A DNA stretch of 64,000 nucleotides, taken from assembly GCF_038502225.1 (NCBI RefSeq), contig NC_091322.1, positions 1,599,061-1,663,060 of the forward strand, read 5' to 3'. Every line of letters begins with the position of its first letter. Position 1 is the stretch's first letter. Shown here piece after piece: positions 25,851 to 36,462 of this stretch. The notes under the pieces were generated by a model that was given only the letters and a program-made list of their open reading frames with translations, searched no databases and was not told the origin of the DNA. The translations under genes were made by a program, and so were the position numbers. The DNA comes from Cherax quadricarinatus (Eukaryota > Arthropoda > Malacostraca > Decapoda > Parastacidae).

Positions 25851-26754
25851 TTTGCATACACAAAAGCAGGTAGGTACATGCTCACCCATTTGCACTAACA
25901 TGCCAACACACAACCACACACACACACACGAAGGGACATAGATGGAAGCTAAGAATACTAGGTGGTAGACAAGTGGAATGAACTAATTTACAAGGTGGGA
26001 GTAAAACACCTCATTGTAGTATGGAGGTTTTTTTTTTATAAATGTCAATGTTTCGCTCGTGATATTAGTGTGCTATTTCTGCTCTTTCGAATCATGTGTG
26101 TTAACTCAGTGCTCCTAATGAAAGGGAGGGTGTTCAGTATGTAGGAAAGGTTGTTAAGGTGGGCATTACACTTGCAGAAAATAATAGATTAAACACCTTC
26201 CTCCAAAGGCTAAGGGAATGAAGATCATTCAAGGTTAAGGAACTGAGCACCTTCCTTCAAGGCTGACTGAACATCAAGATTACCTCTCCACTTCTTCCAC
26301 TGTCTCCAATATAATAGTTGCCTCTGTATCACACTGAAAATGCATGCTGCGTGGTGCAGTCATCTTATTCAACATACCCAGGTGTTCCACCAAACCATCT
26401 TGTCACTCAAGATACCCAGGAGTTACACCTGTGTCTTATTCATCAAACATTCCGTAATGTATACCACTGATGTAGTGTTTCACCCAGTGTTGTGTGTAGT
26501 CAAAAACACGGTGAGGCCAGCAGTATACCCAGTGTTGCGTGTGACCAGTGTGACCAGCAGCACACCCAGTGTTGTGTGACCAGACGCATCATTTACATAA
26601 AACAGTGATGGCTGGAGAGAGCAGCCTGGTGACTTTCTCCCAGTCTACGCTTTTTTTTCACCACCTGGTACAGTGTGTGTTATGCGCGCTACTAGGCAGT
26701 AGCTGCTCGTGCTATCTAGAGCGCACTTCCTGTGCTCCTGTAAGCTAGTGCATC
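25851..26754. other. Unassigned stretch with small repeats
   Basis: Contains (CA)n near 25916-25930, a T-run near 26030 and repeated CACCCAGTGTTGTGTG segments at 26480-26582. No gene is recognised. Confidence 0.45.
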
Positions 26755-27070
26755 CTGAATACACTGTGCTCATCCTAATGCCCTGTACTAACCCTAGCAC
26801 ACTCTACTAACCCTAATACACACTGTGCTCATCCTAACACACATTGATCATCCTAACACACACTGTGCTCATCCTAATGCCCTGTACTAACCCTAGCACA
26901 CTCTACTAACCCTAATACACACTGTGCTCATCCTAACACACATTGATCATCCTAACACACACTGTGCTCATCCTAACAAACTGTGCTCATCCTAACAGTG
27001 CTCATCCTAGCACACACTGCTCATCCTAGCACGCACTGTACTCATCCTAACAGTGCTCATTCTAACACAT
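26755..27070. repeat. Minisatellite of CTGTGCTCATCCTAACA units with a ~100-bp higher-order duplication
   Basis: Units of about 22-24 bp end in CATCCTAAC or TACTAACCCTAGCAC. A block of about 100 bp (26761-26858) is repeated at 26860-26960. CCTAAC motifs look telomere-like but are spaced irregularly and are not pure TTAGG arrays. Confidence 0.85.
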
Positions 27071-27328
27071 CGTTGTAATGGGGCGGGGCGTGGTAGACTA
27101 GGTGGCTATGCTGTAATGAAGCAGGGCAAGGTGGTAGTGGTGGCGTGATGGGTGGCACCACTGTGATGGGGGGTGGGGTGGGTGGATCCATTGTAATGGG
27201 GCGGGGAGTGGAGCAAGTCACCCACTGTTGAGGTGCAACCACTGACGCTCACTCAACCAAAGCCACCAAACACACACACGCACACGAGGAAAAGAAGTGA
27301 CTTGTAATTCACTTAAGGTCATATATTG
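27071..27328. other. GGGGC/GGTGG-rich unassigned stretch
   Basis: Irregular repeats of TGTAATGGGGCGGGG-type segments at 27073-27210. No gene is recognised. Confidence 0.4.
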
Positions 27329-27630
27329 CAGAAGTTCTTGACCGAAGGTATCTATACCCCTTACGGGTATGGGGACCAAATATGTATTGGGGGTATGGGA
27401 GCTAATGGGGTATGGGACTAGATTTCTGAACAATTTAAAAAACTTGTCGTTAGATTAGAATAAACTATCGCATATTCTGTTCCTAGCTACTGATATCTTT
27501 TGAAATCATACTGGTACCTAACAGAACTTGTGGTGGTGACTTCGACAGCCTAGTGAAGGGGGTACTGCGATATATTGGGCAATTCATTGGCGGTGTGTAA
27601 TCATAAAATGGTAAAGACCCCCCCCCCCTG
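27329..27630 (-). mobile_element. hAT-like MITE, copy 1
   Basis: The ends read CAGAAGTTCTTGACC (27329) and, on the opposite strand, CAGGGGG...TCTTTACC (27630), forming imperfect terminal inverted repeats. Flanks are ATATATTG (27321-27328) and ATATAATG (27631-27638), an 8-bp duplication with one mismatch, as expected for hAT. The interior (for example TAGGTACCAGTATGATTTCA on minus) matches the copy at 50015-50292 in opposite orientation. No transposase frame, so non-autonomous. Confidence 0.7.
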
Positions 27631-27757
27631 ATATAATGGAATGGGGGCAGAAGAGGTGGTACAACCAATGAGAATTAAAAACAAAATATGAAATCAAGAA
27701 CACAGAACTGCTGCTGTTGCTAGAAATAGGTAATAAAAAGTAGGTGATTTATACATC

Positions 27758-27812
<55 letters not shown>

Positions 27813-28389
27813 ATCTGCTAAATACACTGCTGTCAAGATTGTTTTTTTTCCTTTAGGTAACAAAGTGTGTACGTGTGCGTGAAAGTTAAAAAAAAATACT
27901 GGCGAGTGCAACACCTGTGAATAAAGGAAGGAAGGGAGAACACCTACATAAGGAAGACTAAGAGACGGTGGTGGGTGTATTGTCTTCCTGACCCCTCCCC
28001 ATCCATAACAAGTACATGTATAGGAGACAGGTAATTTTAGAACGCTCTGACCGGTGAAGAAACAAAACACACACCATACTGTGTGTGTACATTATATATC
28101 ACACACACACACACACACACACAAATGTAAGACATTTTAAGGCAGTGAGGCTTAGTATGATGCGTCGAGGCTGGTCTTTCTTGAGCGTCTCAGCAATACT
28201 TTACATTCCTCTGCTCTCCCACACTAACACCAGGCTCCTGGCCAAGCACTATATTCCTCCACTCTCCCACACTAAGCTCCTTTGGGGTGTAGTTCCTAGG
28301 GCTTTTGTGTATCAGTATGCCTTTGCGCTATCCTCCACAGGATGGATAAAGGGTGCACAATAAACTAGCAGCTTCGGCAGCAAAATATA
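27631..28389. other. Intergenic-type sequence with microsatellites
   Basis: (CT)n at 27758-27808 and (AC)n at 28100-28123, with otherwise unassigned sequence. Short frames over the CT tract are low complexity. Confidence 0.5.
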
Positions 28390-28706
28390 ATCTAATCTCG
28401 CCAAGCACAAGAATGACCCAACAAGGTTTCCACTTTAAGGGGCACGTCAGTTCCTCTGTCTTCTAATAATGTTATTTTTCCCCTGTAATCTACCTTGTCC
28501 ATAATTATTATCGCATTTGCTTTGTCTGCTTTCGTAAGGTGAAGTCTAGGATCTTTCCGTAATTCATGGTATAACTTAACAAATCTTTGAGGACAATTGT
28601 ATTGAAAATTAGACATATGCAACATCTGGGTGTCTAATTTAGACCTTTCGCCATCCAGTGGCTTTATCAATACAAATTCAAGGACATAATTGGAAGACAG
28701 AAGAAC
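28390..28706 (-). mobile_element. Penelope-like element, RT N-terminal fragment (minus)
   Basis: A minus-strand frame (28670-28392) encodes YNCPQRFVKLYHELRKDPRL, then LTKADKANAIIIMDKVDYRG and KITLLEDRGTDVPL. The TKADK...IIIMDKVDY block is the conserved N-terminal RT motif of Penelope-like elements. The upstream non-coding part continues across the solo LTR at 29409-29640. The same element lies inverted at 29641-31020. PLEs encode RT plus a GIY-YIG endonuclease; only the start is left here. Confidence 0.75.
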
Positions 28707-29408
28707 TGTGGAAAATACTGTATATATTTTCCAGAAATTCAGTATTTATATGTAAATAGATGGCCATACTGTATTTAATAATATTTATGTCATAGAAAAC
28801 GGAAAGCCTGCGTCTGTGCAGACGAGACTCGCCATCTTGGTTTTGAATTTGTATTAGAACGTTGGTGTAATGGGTAGAAATTTTCGTGCTCTAGAGGTTA
28901 AAATTGTGTTGACACCTCTCAAATAGGAGGCGAAATTGTTGGATGTGCACTCCTGCATAACTTGAGATATCAGACGACTAGACAAGACCTCTCCAGGAAC
29001 CTCAGATAAGCTCTCTAGATTTGTGTATAATTCTGGCCAGCATTATTTTCATAGATTTAGAGTGAGGTTTTCTGAGTATGATACACATTAATCTCCAGTC
29101 AAACTGGCGAGTGATATTAAGATATATTTTCCTTCTGTTATGTAAATGTGTGTATATATAATCCTTTTTTAATTTTAATATACAGTCCACAAATTTATAT
29201 ATTTACCAGCATTCCTGGTGATGTATATTTCATTTAATTAATAGGTCCAGAGCAACTTGTGGATATGACAGTGGTAGGTATCGAAGGGGGACATTTTTTG
29301 CGACCTAAGTGTCCCAAGTTCCTACTTGTCTAACTGATAAATAATAATTATCTGTTCATTTACTGTTATGTACATAATGATACATTCAGCTAAATGCAAT
29401 TTTCCACA
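28707..29408 (+). mobile_element. Solo BEL/Pao LTR, copy 1, with TSD AGAAC
   Basis: A 702-bp element starting TGTGGAAAATACTG and ending TTTTCCACA. It is flanked by AGAAC at 28702-28706 and 29409-29413, a perfect 5-bp target duplication. The same sequence occurs at 29680-30381 and at 36165, the latter attached to BEL/Pao pol, which identifies the family. Internal region is absent: the product of LTR-LTR recombination. It interrupts a Penelope-like element. Confidence 0.92.
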
Positions 29409-29640
29409 AGAACTATATACAAAAGATGAGGTAATCAGTCCCTCAGCTTTGGAGTTGGTGTGAAGAGCGCTGTAGTTGTGAAGATTCTGGAGCAGAGAGA
29501 CACTCACCACACACTCCAAACTTATAGCTCCCGTCACTGGCCTTCAGTTTATAGGACGCAGGGTGGTTTTTAAAGACATTTTATGGAAAAAATCGTCTAA
29601 TAACTCGCAAAATACAGTATATACTGGCGTCTGGTGGAAA
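29409..29640 (-). mobile_element. Penelope-like element, upstream part of the 28390 copy
   Basis: Continues the minus-strand PLE on the other side of the solo LTR: ATACAAAAGATGAGGTAATC and the following bases are the reverse complement of 30630-30655. No coding frame in this part. Confidence 0.65.
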
Positions 29641-29679
29641 GGGACTAAATAACAAAAAAAGGCACAATACCGTGACTGG
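29641..29679 (+). mobile_element. Penelope-like element edge left of the second solo LTR
   Basis: GGCACAATACCGTGACTGG precedes the LTR, and the element continues at 30382 with ACTGGAACGATACACAAATA. Confidence 0.6.
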
Positions 29680-30381
29680 TGTGGAAAATACTGTATATAT
29701 TTTCCAGAAATACAGTAATTTATAGGTAAATAGATGGCCTATATTATATTTAATAAATTATGTTATTGAAAATGGGAACCTGCGCCTGCGCAGACGATAC
29801 TGGCCATTTTTGTTTGTTTTGAATTGAGAGTAACAGACATTTGTTAATAATGTGAAGAATTTTCGTGCTCTAGAGGTAAAATTGGGTTGACACCTCAAAT
29901 AGGAGGCGAAATTGTTGGATGTACATTCCTGCATAATTTGAGTATCAGGCGACTGGACAAGACAGCTCCAGGAACCTCAGATAAGTCTGTTTATGTTTAA
30001 TTCTGGCCAATATTTTCATAAATTTAGACAGTGAGGTTTTCTGAGTATGATACACCTTAATCTCCAGTCAAATTGGTGAGTGATATTAAGATATTCTCTT
30101 TCTGTTATGTATATGTGTGTATATATATAATCATTTATTATTTTTAATATACAGTCCACAAATTTATATATTTACCAGCATTCCTGGTGATGTATATTTC
30201 ATTAGTAATTAATAGGTCCAGAGCAACTTGTGGATATGACAGTGGTAGGTATCGAAGGGGGACATTTTTTGCGACCTAGGTGTCCCGAATTCCTACTTGT
30301 CTAACTGATAAATAATAATTATCTTTGTTCATTTACTGTTATGTACATAATGATACATTCATATAAATGTAATTTTCCACA
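29680..30381 (+). mobile_element. Solo BEL/Pao LTR, copy 2, with TSD ACTGG
   Basis: A second 702-bp solo LTR of the same family and orientation, TGTGGAAAAT...TTTTCCACA. It is flanked by ACTGG at 29675-29679 and 30382-30386. Substitutions and small indels relative to copy 1 show they are separate, diverged insertions. This one interrupts the plus-oriented PLE. Confidence 0.92.
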
Positions 30382-31020
30382 ACTGGAACGATACACAAAT
30401 AACCAACACATAGAAGAGAGGAGCTTACGACGACGTTTCGGTCTGACTTGGACCGAAACTAACCCATCCCTCGGGTATGAGCTACTTCCACTGGGTAATC
30501 GCGCCTACCAGTGACTATGCCCTTATCTGCTACCCGTCCCTTTCCACCTGACGTCAGTATATAAGCGCCGGCCTTCTTGCCTGCGCTCCACAATCTACAC
30601 GACTACGGTACTCTTCATACCAACTCCAAGACTGAGGGAATTATTACCTCATCTTTTGTATATTGTTCTTCTGTCTTCCAATTATGTCTTTGAATTTGTA
30701 TTGATAAAACCACTGGATGTCGACACGTCTACAATAAAGATACCCAGTTGTTGCACATGTGTCTGATTTTCATCTTGTCGGTATTGTATACTATTCATGT
30801 GTTGTAGAGGTCTGACCGAAGCTCAGACCTCTACAACACAATTGTCTTCAAGGATTTGTTAAAAGTTATACCATGAATTAAGGAAAAATCCTGGACTTCA
30901 CCTTACGAAAACAAAGCAAATGCTATAGTAATTACGAACAAGGTAGATTATAGGGAAAAAAATCAACGTGATATTAGGAGACAAACACACGCGCTGCTTA
31001 AAGCACGATATGCAACCTTC
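30382..31020 (+). mobile_element. Penelope-like element, non-coding leader and RT start (plus)
   Basis: The leader contains CGACGACGTTTCGGTCTGAC followed by TTGGACCGAAAC, an inverted motif typical of PLE terminal regions. A region reading TATATAAGCGCCGGCC near 30559 resembles a core promoter. From 30841 the sequence matches the RT start at 28390-28620 in inverted orientation. A perfect 18-bp-arm palindrome sits at 30798-30840, where the minus copy has none. Coding is broken by indels. Confidence 0.7.
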
Positions 31021-31436
31021 CCACCCCTAGTCTGATGCACCCTAGCATCACTCGACTACCAGTTTTCCAAACGATGGATGATGATTGATGATAACTGATG
31101 CTTGATGATATAAATATAAAAAAATAATTTTAATTTAAATTGCTGAAAAACATACAGTATTTTGGGTTCAATATCAAGTTCTTCGTGCTTTTACAAATGC
31201 TATTTTCTTCACATTAAGTTAGGCTTGGTTTCATAAACCTATAAAAAGAACTTAATTTAACCACAAAGAATCAATAAGTTTATAACGGCCACAATACGCC
31301 TGGCAACGAGGAGGTTGACAAAACCTGGAAACTTTCACATGATGCAAGATGACAGACACGTCCGAAAGATTAATTATATACACATTGTGTCACGTCAATG
31401 AGGGATCAGGGAGAACAATAAAGTTTATCAGACTGA
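31021..31436. other. Unassigned AT-rich sequence
   Basis: Includes GATGATTGATGATAACTGATG-type repetition near 31076-31110, otherwise no recognised feature. Confidence 0.4.
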
Positions 31437-31585
31437 CAGTTCACAAGATTAGAAGGATTGCAAAACTAGAACGACTACTAGGTTAAGTTTACCTATCACA
31501 ACAGTTACGTGGAATGGTTGTCATGTTACATAACACAGGATGGTTGTCATGTTACATAACACAGGATGGTTGTCAGTCCCTGAGG
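31437..31585 (+). repeat. Dispersed repeat of unknown type, copy 1
   Basis: CAGTTCACAAGATTAGAAGG through CAACAGTTACGTGGAATGG and tandem 26-bp GGATGGTTGTCATGTTACAT units match 45887-46004 at roughly 85-90% by eye. No coding capacity; class unknown. Confidence 0.65.
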
Positions 31586-31654
31586 GACTGATCACCTCAA
31601 ATACCTTTTCTCCAGGGATGATGGACTGATTACATTACCTTAGTTCATATCTAC

Positions 31655-31775
31655 TGCTCTCGTTGTATTTGACCGAAGAAGCCTACTGTGTAGGCGAAAC
31701 GTTTCATCAATAACGATACCCAACTGTTGCCCATGTGTCTTTAATCTTCTTCTTGTTGGTATTTTAGTACCATTT
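31655..31775 (+). mobile_element. Penelope-like terminal (pLTR) fragment with hammerhead-like core
   Basis: Contains CCGAAGA (31673-31679), a GCCTAC/GTAGGC stem with TGT loop (31681-31695) and GAAAC (31696-31700), followed by CGATACCCAACTGTTGCCCA. That last block also occurs in the PLE leader near 30735. The arrangement resembles the CUGANGA-stem II-GAAA core reported for PLE hammerhead ribozymes, with C for U at the second position. Confidence 0.5.
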
Positions 31776-32099
31776 TCAACAAAGTAAGGGAGGTTGGCAA
31801 GAAGGGCAAACTGCCCCGCCAGGCAGCACGGTGAATGCCCCCTCACCACCACGTCACCTTGGTTCACCCCAACCTATAACTCGCACCACGAGTGATAATC
31901 GTGCAGATAGGAACGTTTCCTGCTTACGTTTGGCCGTCTCGTTGACAGACGTATTGCAGCTGTCTTTATTAATTTGCTTATTTGTCAGTGGTGAAGGAAG
32001 GTCATACTACCAACCTGTCTGCTGCCCAGTGCTTTGCCGAATACTGGTTGCGTGTATAGTCTGTAACCTTGGTGGCTCTGTCAGCTAGGTGGAACACTG
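31776..32099. other. Unassigned sequence
   Basis: Moderate GC, with no recognised element. An 85-codon open frame (31831-32088) has no features that support it as a gene. Confidence 0.35.
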
Positions 32100-33010
32100 C
32101 TGTGTTAGAGGCAGAGACCGGAGTGAAACAAGATTCTACCTTTCAAGGTGAAGACTAAGAAATTGGAAATTCACTTGGATAAGTATACTAGCAATAAGTG
32201 CAAAGTGGTCCGGGGTAGCAAATGGGAAAACTTGTTAGTAGTAACGAAGGGGAAAGGGAACTGTTAGTTGTGCATGGAAATGGTTTTCAGGAAAGGAAGG
32301 AGAATGAGATTAAGGAAAGTTAAAGAAGCAGGTTTGAAGAATTGAAATCACTCTGCTCTACTCCAGGACCAATGTACAGTGGTCGGTGAGGATAAAGGTA
32401 CGACTTACCCCTCTACTAATAAAAGTCAGGATAGAGTTGTCGTCGGGGGACTCTCAAATGAAATGTATGAACCAAACATTCTTTAAAGGACAAAAAAAAG
32501 GAGACAGCGTATTTTTCCTGATACAATACAGATGATATGGTTAGCCTGTTAGCTAGCAACATAAAATTAGAACTTCATTATCTGCCTCAGTGGTAGAGGG
32601 AATGATGTTGGGAAAGGAATGAAAGAAGACTTGCCTTCGAAGTGCACTATACCTTTTGTTTTAATCAGATCAAAGGAATAAATTTCTCACGCAAACTGTG
32701 TAAATTACTGGCTAGATAAATACTGTAAGGAACTTGCAATTCCATTCATTAACAAATGTGGTAATTTCTTTAGCAAACGTGATATGTATACAAAGAACAG
32801 AATGCATCTTCCCGGGCCAGGGGTGAGAGGGCTGTTGCTGAATTATACAAGACTTTAAAGTGATAGACGGAGGATAGGAAACAAGAGTTGCAGTACTAGC
32901 GATGGAAAGAACCAGAATTGTCAAGGTATTTCAGGGAAACTTACAGAGAATATGAAATCTTATAAAATAGTTATTGATAAAAAAAACAAATTGATCTGCA
33001 AACAGGCCGA
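32100..33010 (+). mobile_element. Decayed CR1-type ORF1 (SGNH-hydrolase-like) fragment
   Basis: Broken plus-strand frames contain VVVGGLSNEMYEPN near 32435, resembling the block I GDS region. About 300 bp later comes DKYCKELAIPFINKCGNFF then SKRDMYTKNRMHLPGPGVR (32715-32835). That resembles the catalytic DG(I/L)HL block and following glycine of SGNH-like ORF1 proteins of CR1 LINEs, with the aspartate replaced by asparagine. IVIDKKNKL near 32970 resembles the linker to the endonuclease. Many stops. Assignment rests on motif order only. Confidence 0.45.
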
Positions 33011-34680
33011 GTAGAGAGACGAGACAAAATCTTCCTTAGTCTACTATATAAATAGCCGGAAGGCAAAAAATAAATAGATGCACTGAAAACCAGACGAGCA
33101 GAAAACAACATATTACAATACCCGAGATCTGGTTCAGTCTGGTAAAAATAGGGAGACATCAGGTAATTTGGCGCTATGTCCACCACTCAGACGGCACTCT
33201 TCCTTTCTAACTCCTACATGAGGTAGCATACTTTCTCTCCATGGTGCTACCCCCCATCTCTGTCTCCCCTCCCGTTTCTCTTTCGCTCCCCCTTCCCCCC
33301 ACTCTCTGGCTGGACATCACTTCGGTGAAGTGTCCCAAGAGACTTACCTATTTTGTGATTTTGTCATTTTATGGTTGTCTCGCGAGACATTCAATATCAC
33401 TCAGATCCAGAGTCTAACTCTTCATCTAACTTGCTTAAACTGGTATCTACACGCTGTCTTAGCTGGGATTTGGCAGCTGAACTCAGACTCAATAATTTAA
33501 GTGTTGTACCTTCTATGGAGGCCATGCCAAGTCTGGTCGTTTCGTGTCTTCCTTGCTTATCGCTGTGCTGCTTGTCTGCTTTGTATATATTGCTGTCTGG
33601 CCAACTGGTCGCTACATTGTTCAAGACAGCTGCTCTTATTTATTTAGGGACTTCCTGGTTCTGTCAGTCACATTCATTGACAAAGAATATTTGAAAGTAT
33701 TTAGGGTATTTTGGGGTTGATGAATTCGAAAATGGCAGTAGGTTTTTCAGATTGGTTCAATTAACAGGGAACTTAGCCATAACACGTATATGTACTTGTA
33801 TATGTAATGACAATTTGTATATACAGATAGTTTTAATAAAGATTAGAATTTTATTTTTTAATTATTTAATATTTAACGAAAGGAGTTGTATCAACAAAGA
33901 CAACGTGACAATAATGTAACCTTTATTTTGTTATTTTCCAGATAAACACGAGTTCTTCATTAAGAGTCGGTTTAAACAGTCCCAATGCATTATGTGACGA
34001 ATACTTTTTGCAAAAACAAAGAAAAAATATCACAGACTTTGTAAAATCAGCTTATCTTGCTTATTTTGGAGTGGCGCTTGGTGAACAAGACAAGTCTTGG
34101 GCTCCCCATATGGTTTGTAAAACTGTGTAGAATGCTGATGTTATGCAGGGTTCTGCATGACATTGTAATGTTGTTATGCAGGGTTGTGCATGACATTGTA
34201 ATGTATATACAGTAGTGAAGGGTGCCATAATAGTATGAATGTTATAATTGTAAAGCATAATTTTATAATTCATAATGTGCTTTTGGGGGTACTGTAAAGT
34301 AGGTTAAACTATAATTATAAAGAAATCCTGCTAGGGATTTATTTTCCAACTGTTTGGGTACGCGGGAGTTAGCGTGGCTTGGGGCAGTCACATGGAGCGG
34401 AGGCTGGCGTCGGAGATGCTGTGTATTTATTTTTTTATTTATTTAGAAATTTTAGCATACATACAGAGGTACAAAAAAAATACAGGTAAGAGCAGCATGC
34501 CAAAGCCACTTATATGCATAGCATTACGGGCTGGCTTAAGATTAACTAAGCAATGATGAAATCAGTGATAAGACATTATTGTAAACAGATAACAATAAAG
34601 CAAAAATGAGTATTACAAAGACAGGTCATATGGTTGCATGCATTGCTGTTCATTCAGTAGAATGGAGTATTCTGTTAGGT
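33011..34680. other. Unassigned sequence upstream of the BEL fragment
   Basis: Contains a pyrimidine-rich stretch (33235-33300), two tandem copies of a 33-bp unit TTATGCAGGGTTCTGCATGA (34139-34203) and an AT-rich segment at 34420-34680. No gene is recognised. A 107-codon frame at 33371-33694 shows no family signature. Confidence 0.4.
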
Positions 34681-36164
34681 AGTGAAATTGAAGGACAAAA
34701 TAAGTAAAGATTACCCTGGAGATGAAGTGCCAAAATGTAGTAATGTATTGGGTTTAACTTGGGATGCTGAGAGAGATTTGTTAATGTTAAAACCTAATAG
34801 TTACAGTATGCCCAATAAATTAACTAAGTTTTGCTTGCTGAAGTTTCCAAATGTTTTGATCCACTAGGTTTAGTGTCACCCCTTACTATAAGAGGGAAAT
34901 TATTAATACAGGAAGCATGGAAACTTAAATGTGCTTGGAATGAAATACTACCTGAGGAACTCATTAACAGGTGGGATGAATTAATTGGTGATTATGAAAA
35001 AATTCCAATGTTGGAGTTCCCACGCCAGGTGGCCAATCCAAATGGGAAAAATGTAATCCACATTTTTTGTGATGCTTCAAAATTGGCATATGGAGCAGTT
35101 GCTTACCTTCAATGTAATAGTGTTATTTCTCTCGTTATGTCTAAGGCTAAAGCGTCTCCAATTAAATCACGTACCTTGCCTCAGTTGGAATTAACAGCCG
35201 TTTATGTAGGTGTCAAATTAGCTAATTATATAAGAAATAAGTTGCAGGAGGTAAATATTAGCGACACTGTAATTTGGTCTGATAATGAGGTATCCTTACA
35301 ATGGATTCACAGTGGAAACAGTAAAATTGTGTACGTACAAAACGGAGTCGCTGAAATTTATCAGATGCAAGAGAAGTATAATAGTTTGGGTCGGCATATT
35401 TTAACATTTAATCATATATACCTGGTGAGGAGAATCCAGCTGATTTCTTGTCTCAAGGTTTACCTTATGCTAAATTTGTAAATGCTGCATCATGGTTTAA
35501 AGGACTGAGCTGCTTGGTAAATAAAGCTAATTGGCCTGTACAAAAGGCGTATATTGCTCCTGTTGAAATTACTGTGACCACCGCTCCAATAGTTTGTCCT
35601 TCTTTATCCATTGATATAAATAGGTATTCTTCTTTACCCAAACTGATCAATGTAACTAAGTTGGTGTTTGAATTTCTAAACAAGATAAATATTTCATACA
35701 AGTTTTCACATCCTCTTGAATATTGGATAAAGAGGGTACAGGAGGAAATCTATGGAAATGAGATTAAATTGATGATGGAAAGAAAAATTGTGAAAGGTTC
35801 TAAGTAATAGAGAAATTGGGGCTGTATTTAGAGAACAATGTAATTAGGTGCAGAGGTAGGTTACAAAATGCTGAATTGGATGATTATGCTAAACACCCTA
35901 TCTTACTGCCCAAAACTCATCATCTAACAAATTTAAATGTTCTAAATGCCCATAAAAATGTAATGCATGGTGGGGTACAAGATACCTTAAATTGTATCAG
36001 GGAAACTTTCTGGATTCCACAAGGACGGCAAAGTGTAAAAAGGGTGATTAAATCTTGTGTAATATGTCGCCGTGTGGATGCCAGATCCTATATGTACCCA
36101 GGTCCTCCATCGTTGCCAAATGAGCAATTTGAGTCATTTAGCAACGAACTCCGGCTGGCCGCAG
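34681..36164 (+). pseudogene. pol: BEL/Pao retrotransposon pol fragment (RT end, RNase H, integrase zinc region)
   Basis: Three successive plus-strand frames follow BEL/Pao pol order. NVLGLTWDAERDLLMLK (34741) is followed by a shift. Then come EVSKCFDPLGLVSPLTIRGK, FCDASKLAYGAVAYL, RTLPQLELTAVYVGVKLAN and IWSDNEVSLQWIHSG (RNase H with its acidic residues). A second shift near 35420 leads to GEENPADFLSQGLPY. After a stop at 35805 come IRCRGRLQNAELDDYAKHPI, HVMHGG-type histidines and SCVICRR, the HHCC region of integrase (NAHKNVMHGG...CVICRR). It breaks off at 36164, before the integrase core, where an LTR begins. gag, protease and most of RT are also missing. Old and inactive. Confidence 0.88.
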
Positions 36165-36462
36165 TGTGGAAAATACTGTATATAATTTCCAGAAATTCAG
36201 TATTTATATGTAAATAGATGGCCATACTGTATTTAATAATATTTATGTCATAGAAACCGGAAAGCCTGCATCTGCGCAGACCAGACTCGCCATCTTGGTT
36301 TTGAATTGTGTACAACGTTGGTGTGATGGGAAGGAATTTTCGTGCTTTAGAGATTGAAATTGGACTGACACCTCTCAAATAGGAAGCGAAATTGTTGGAC
36401 ATGCATTCCTGCATAACTTGAGATATCAGACGACTAGACAAGACAGCTCCAGGAACCTCACC
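36165..36462 (+). mobile_element. BEL/Pao LTR (copy 3), 5' part
   Basis: Begins TGTGGAAAATACTG directly after the truncated integrase frame and matches the solo LTRs at 28707 and 29680. It is interrupted at 36463 by a family A LINE end. Its position after pol suggests it is the 3' LTR brought next to integrase by an internal deletion. Confidence 0.85.

Noticed and set aside
26755..27070. Interstitial telomeric repeat (CCTAA)n
   Set aside because: CCTAAC and CCCTAA occur but are separated by other unit sequence and do not form TTAGG tandems.
28707..30381. One complete LTR element with LTRs at 28707 and 29680
   Set aside because: The two LTRs have different TSDs (AGAAC, ACTGG), each pair is complete around one LTR, and the sequence between is Penelope-like without pol of BEL type.
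33371..33694. 107-codon frame as a membrane protein gene
   Set aside because: Hydrophobic stretches are present, but there is no family signature or supporting context, and the opposite strand is open too.
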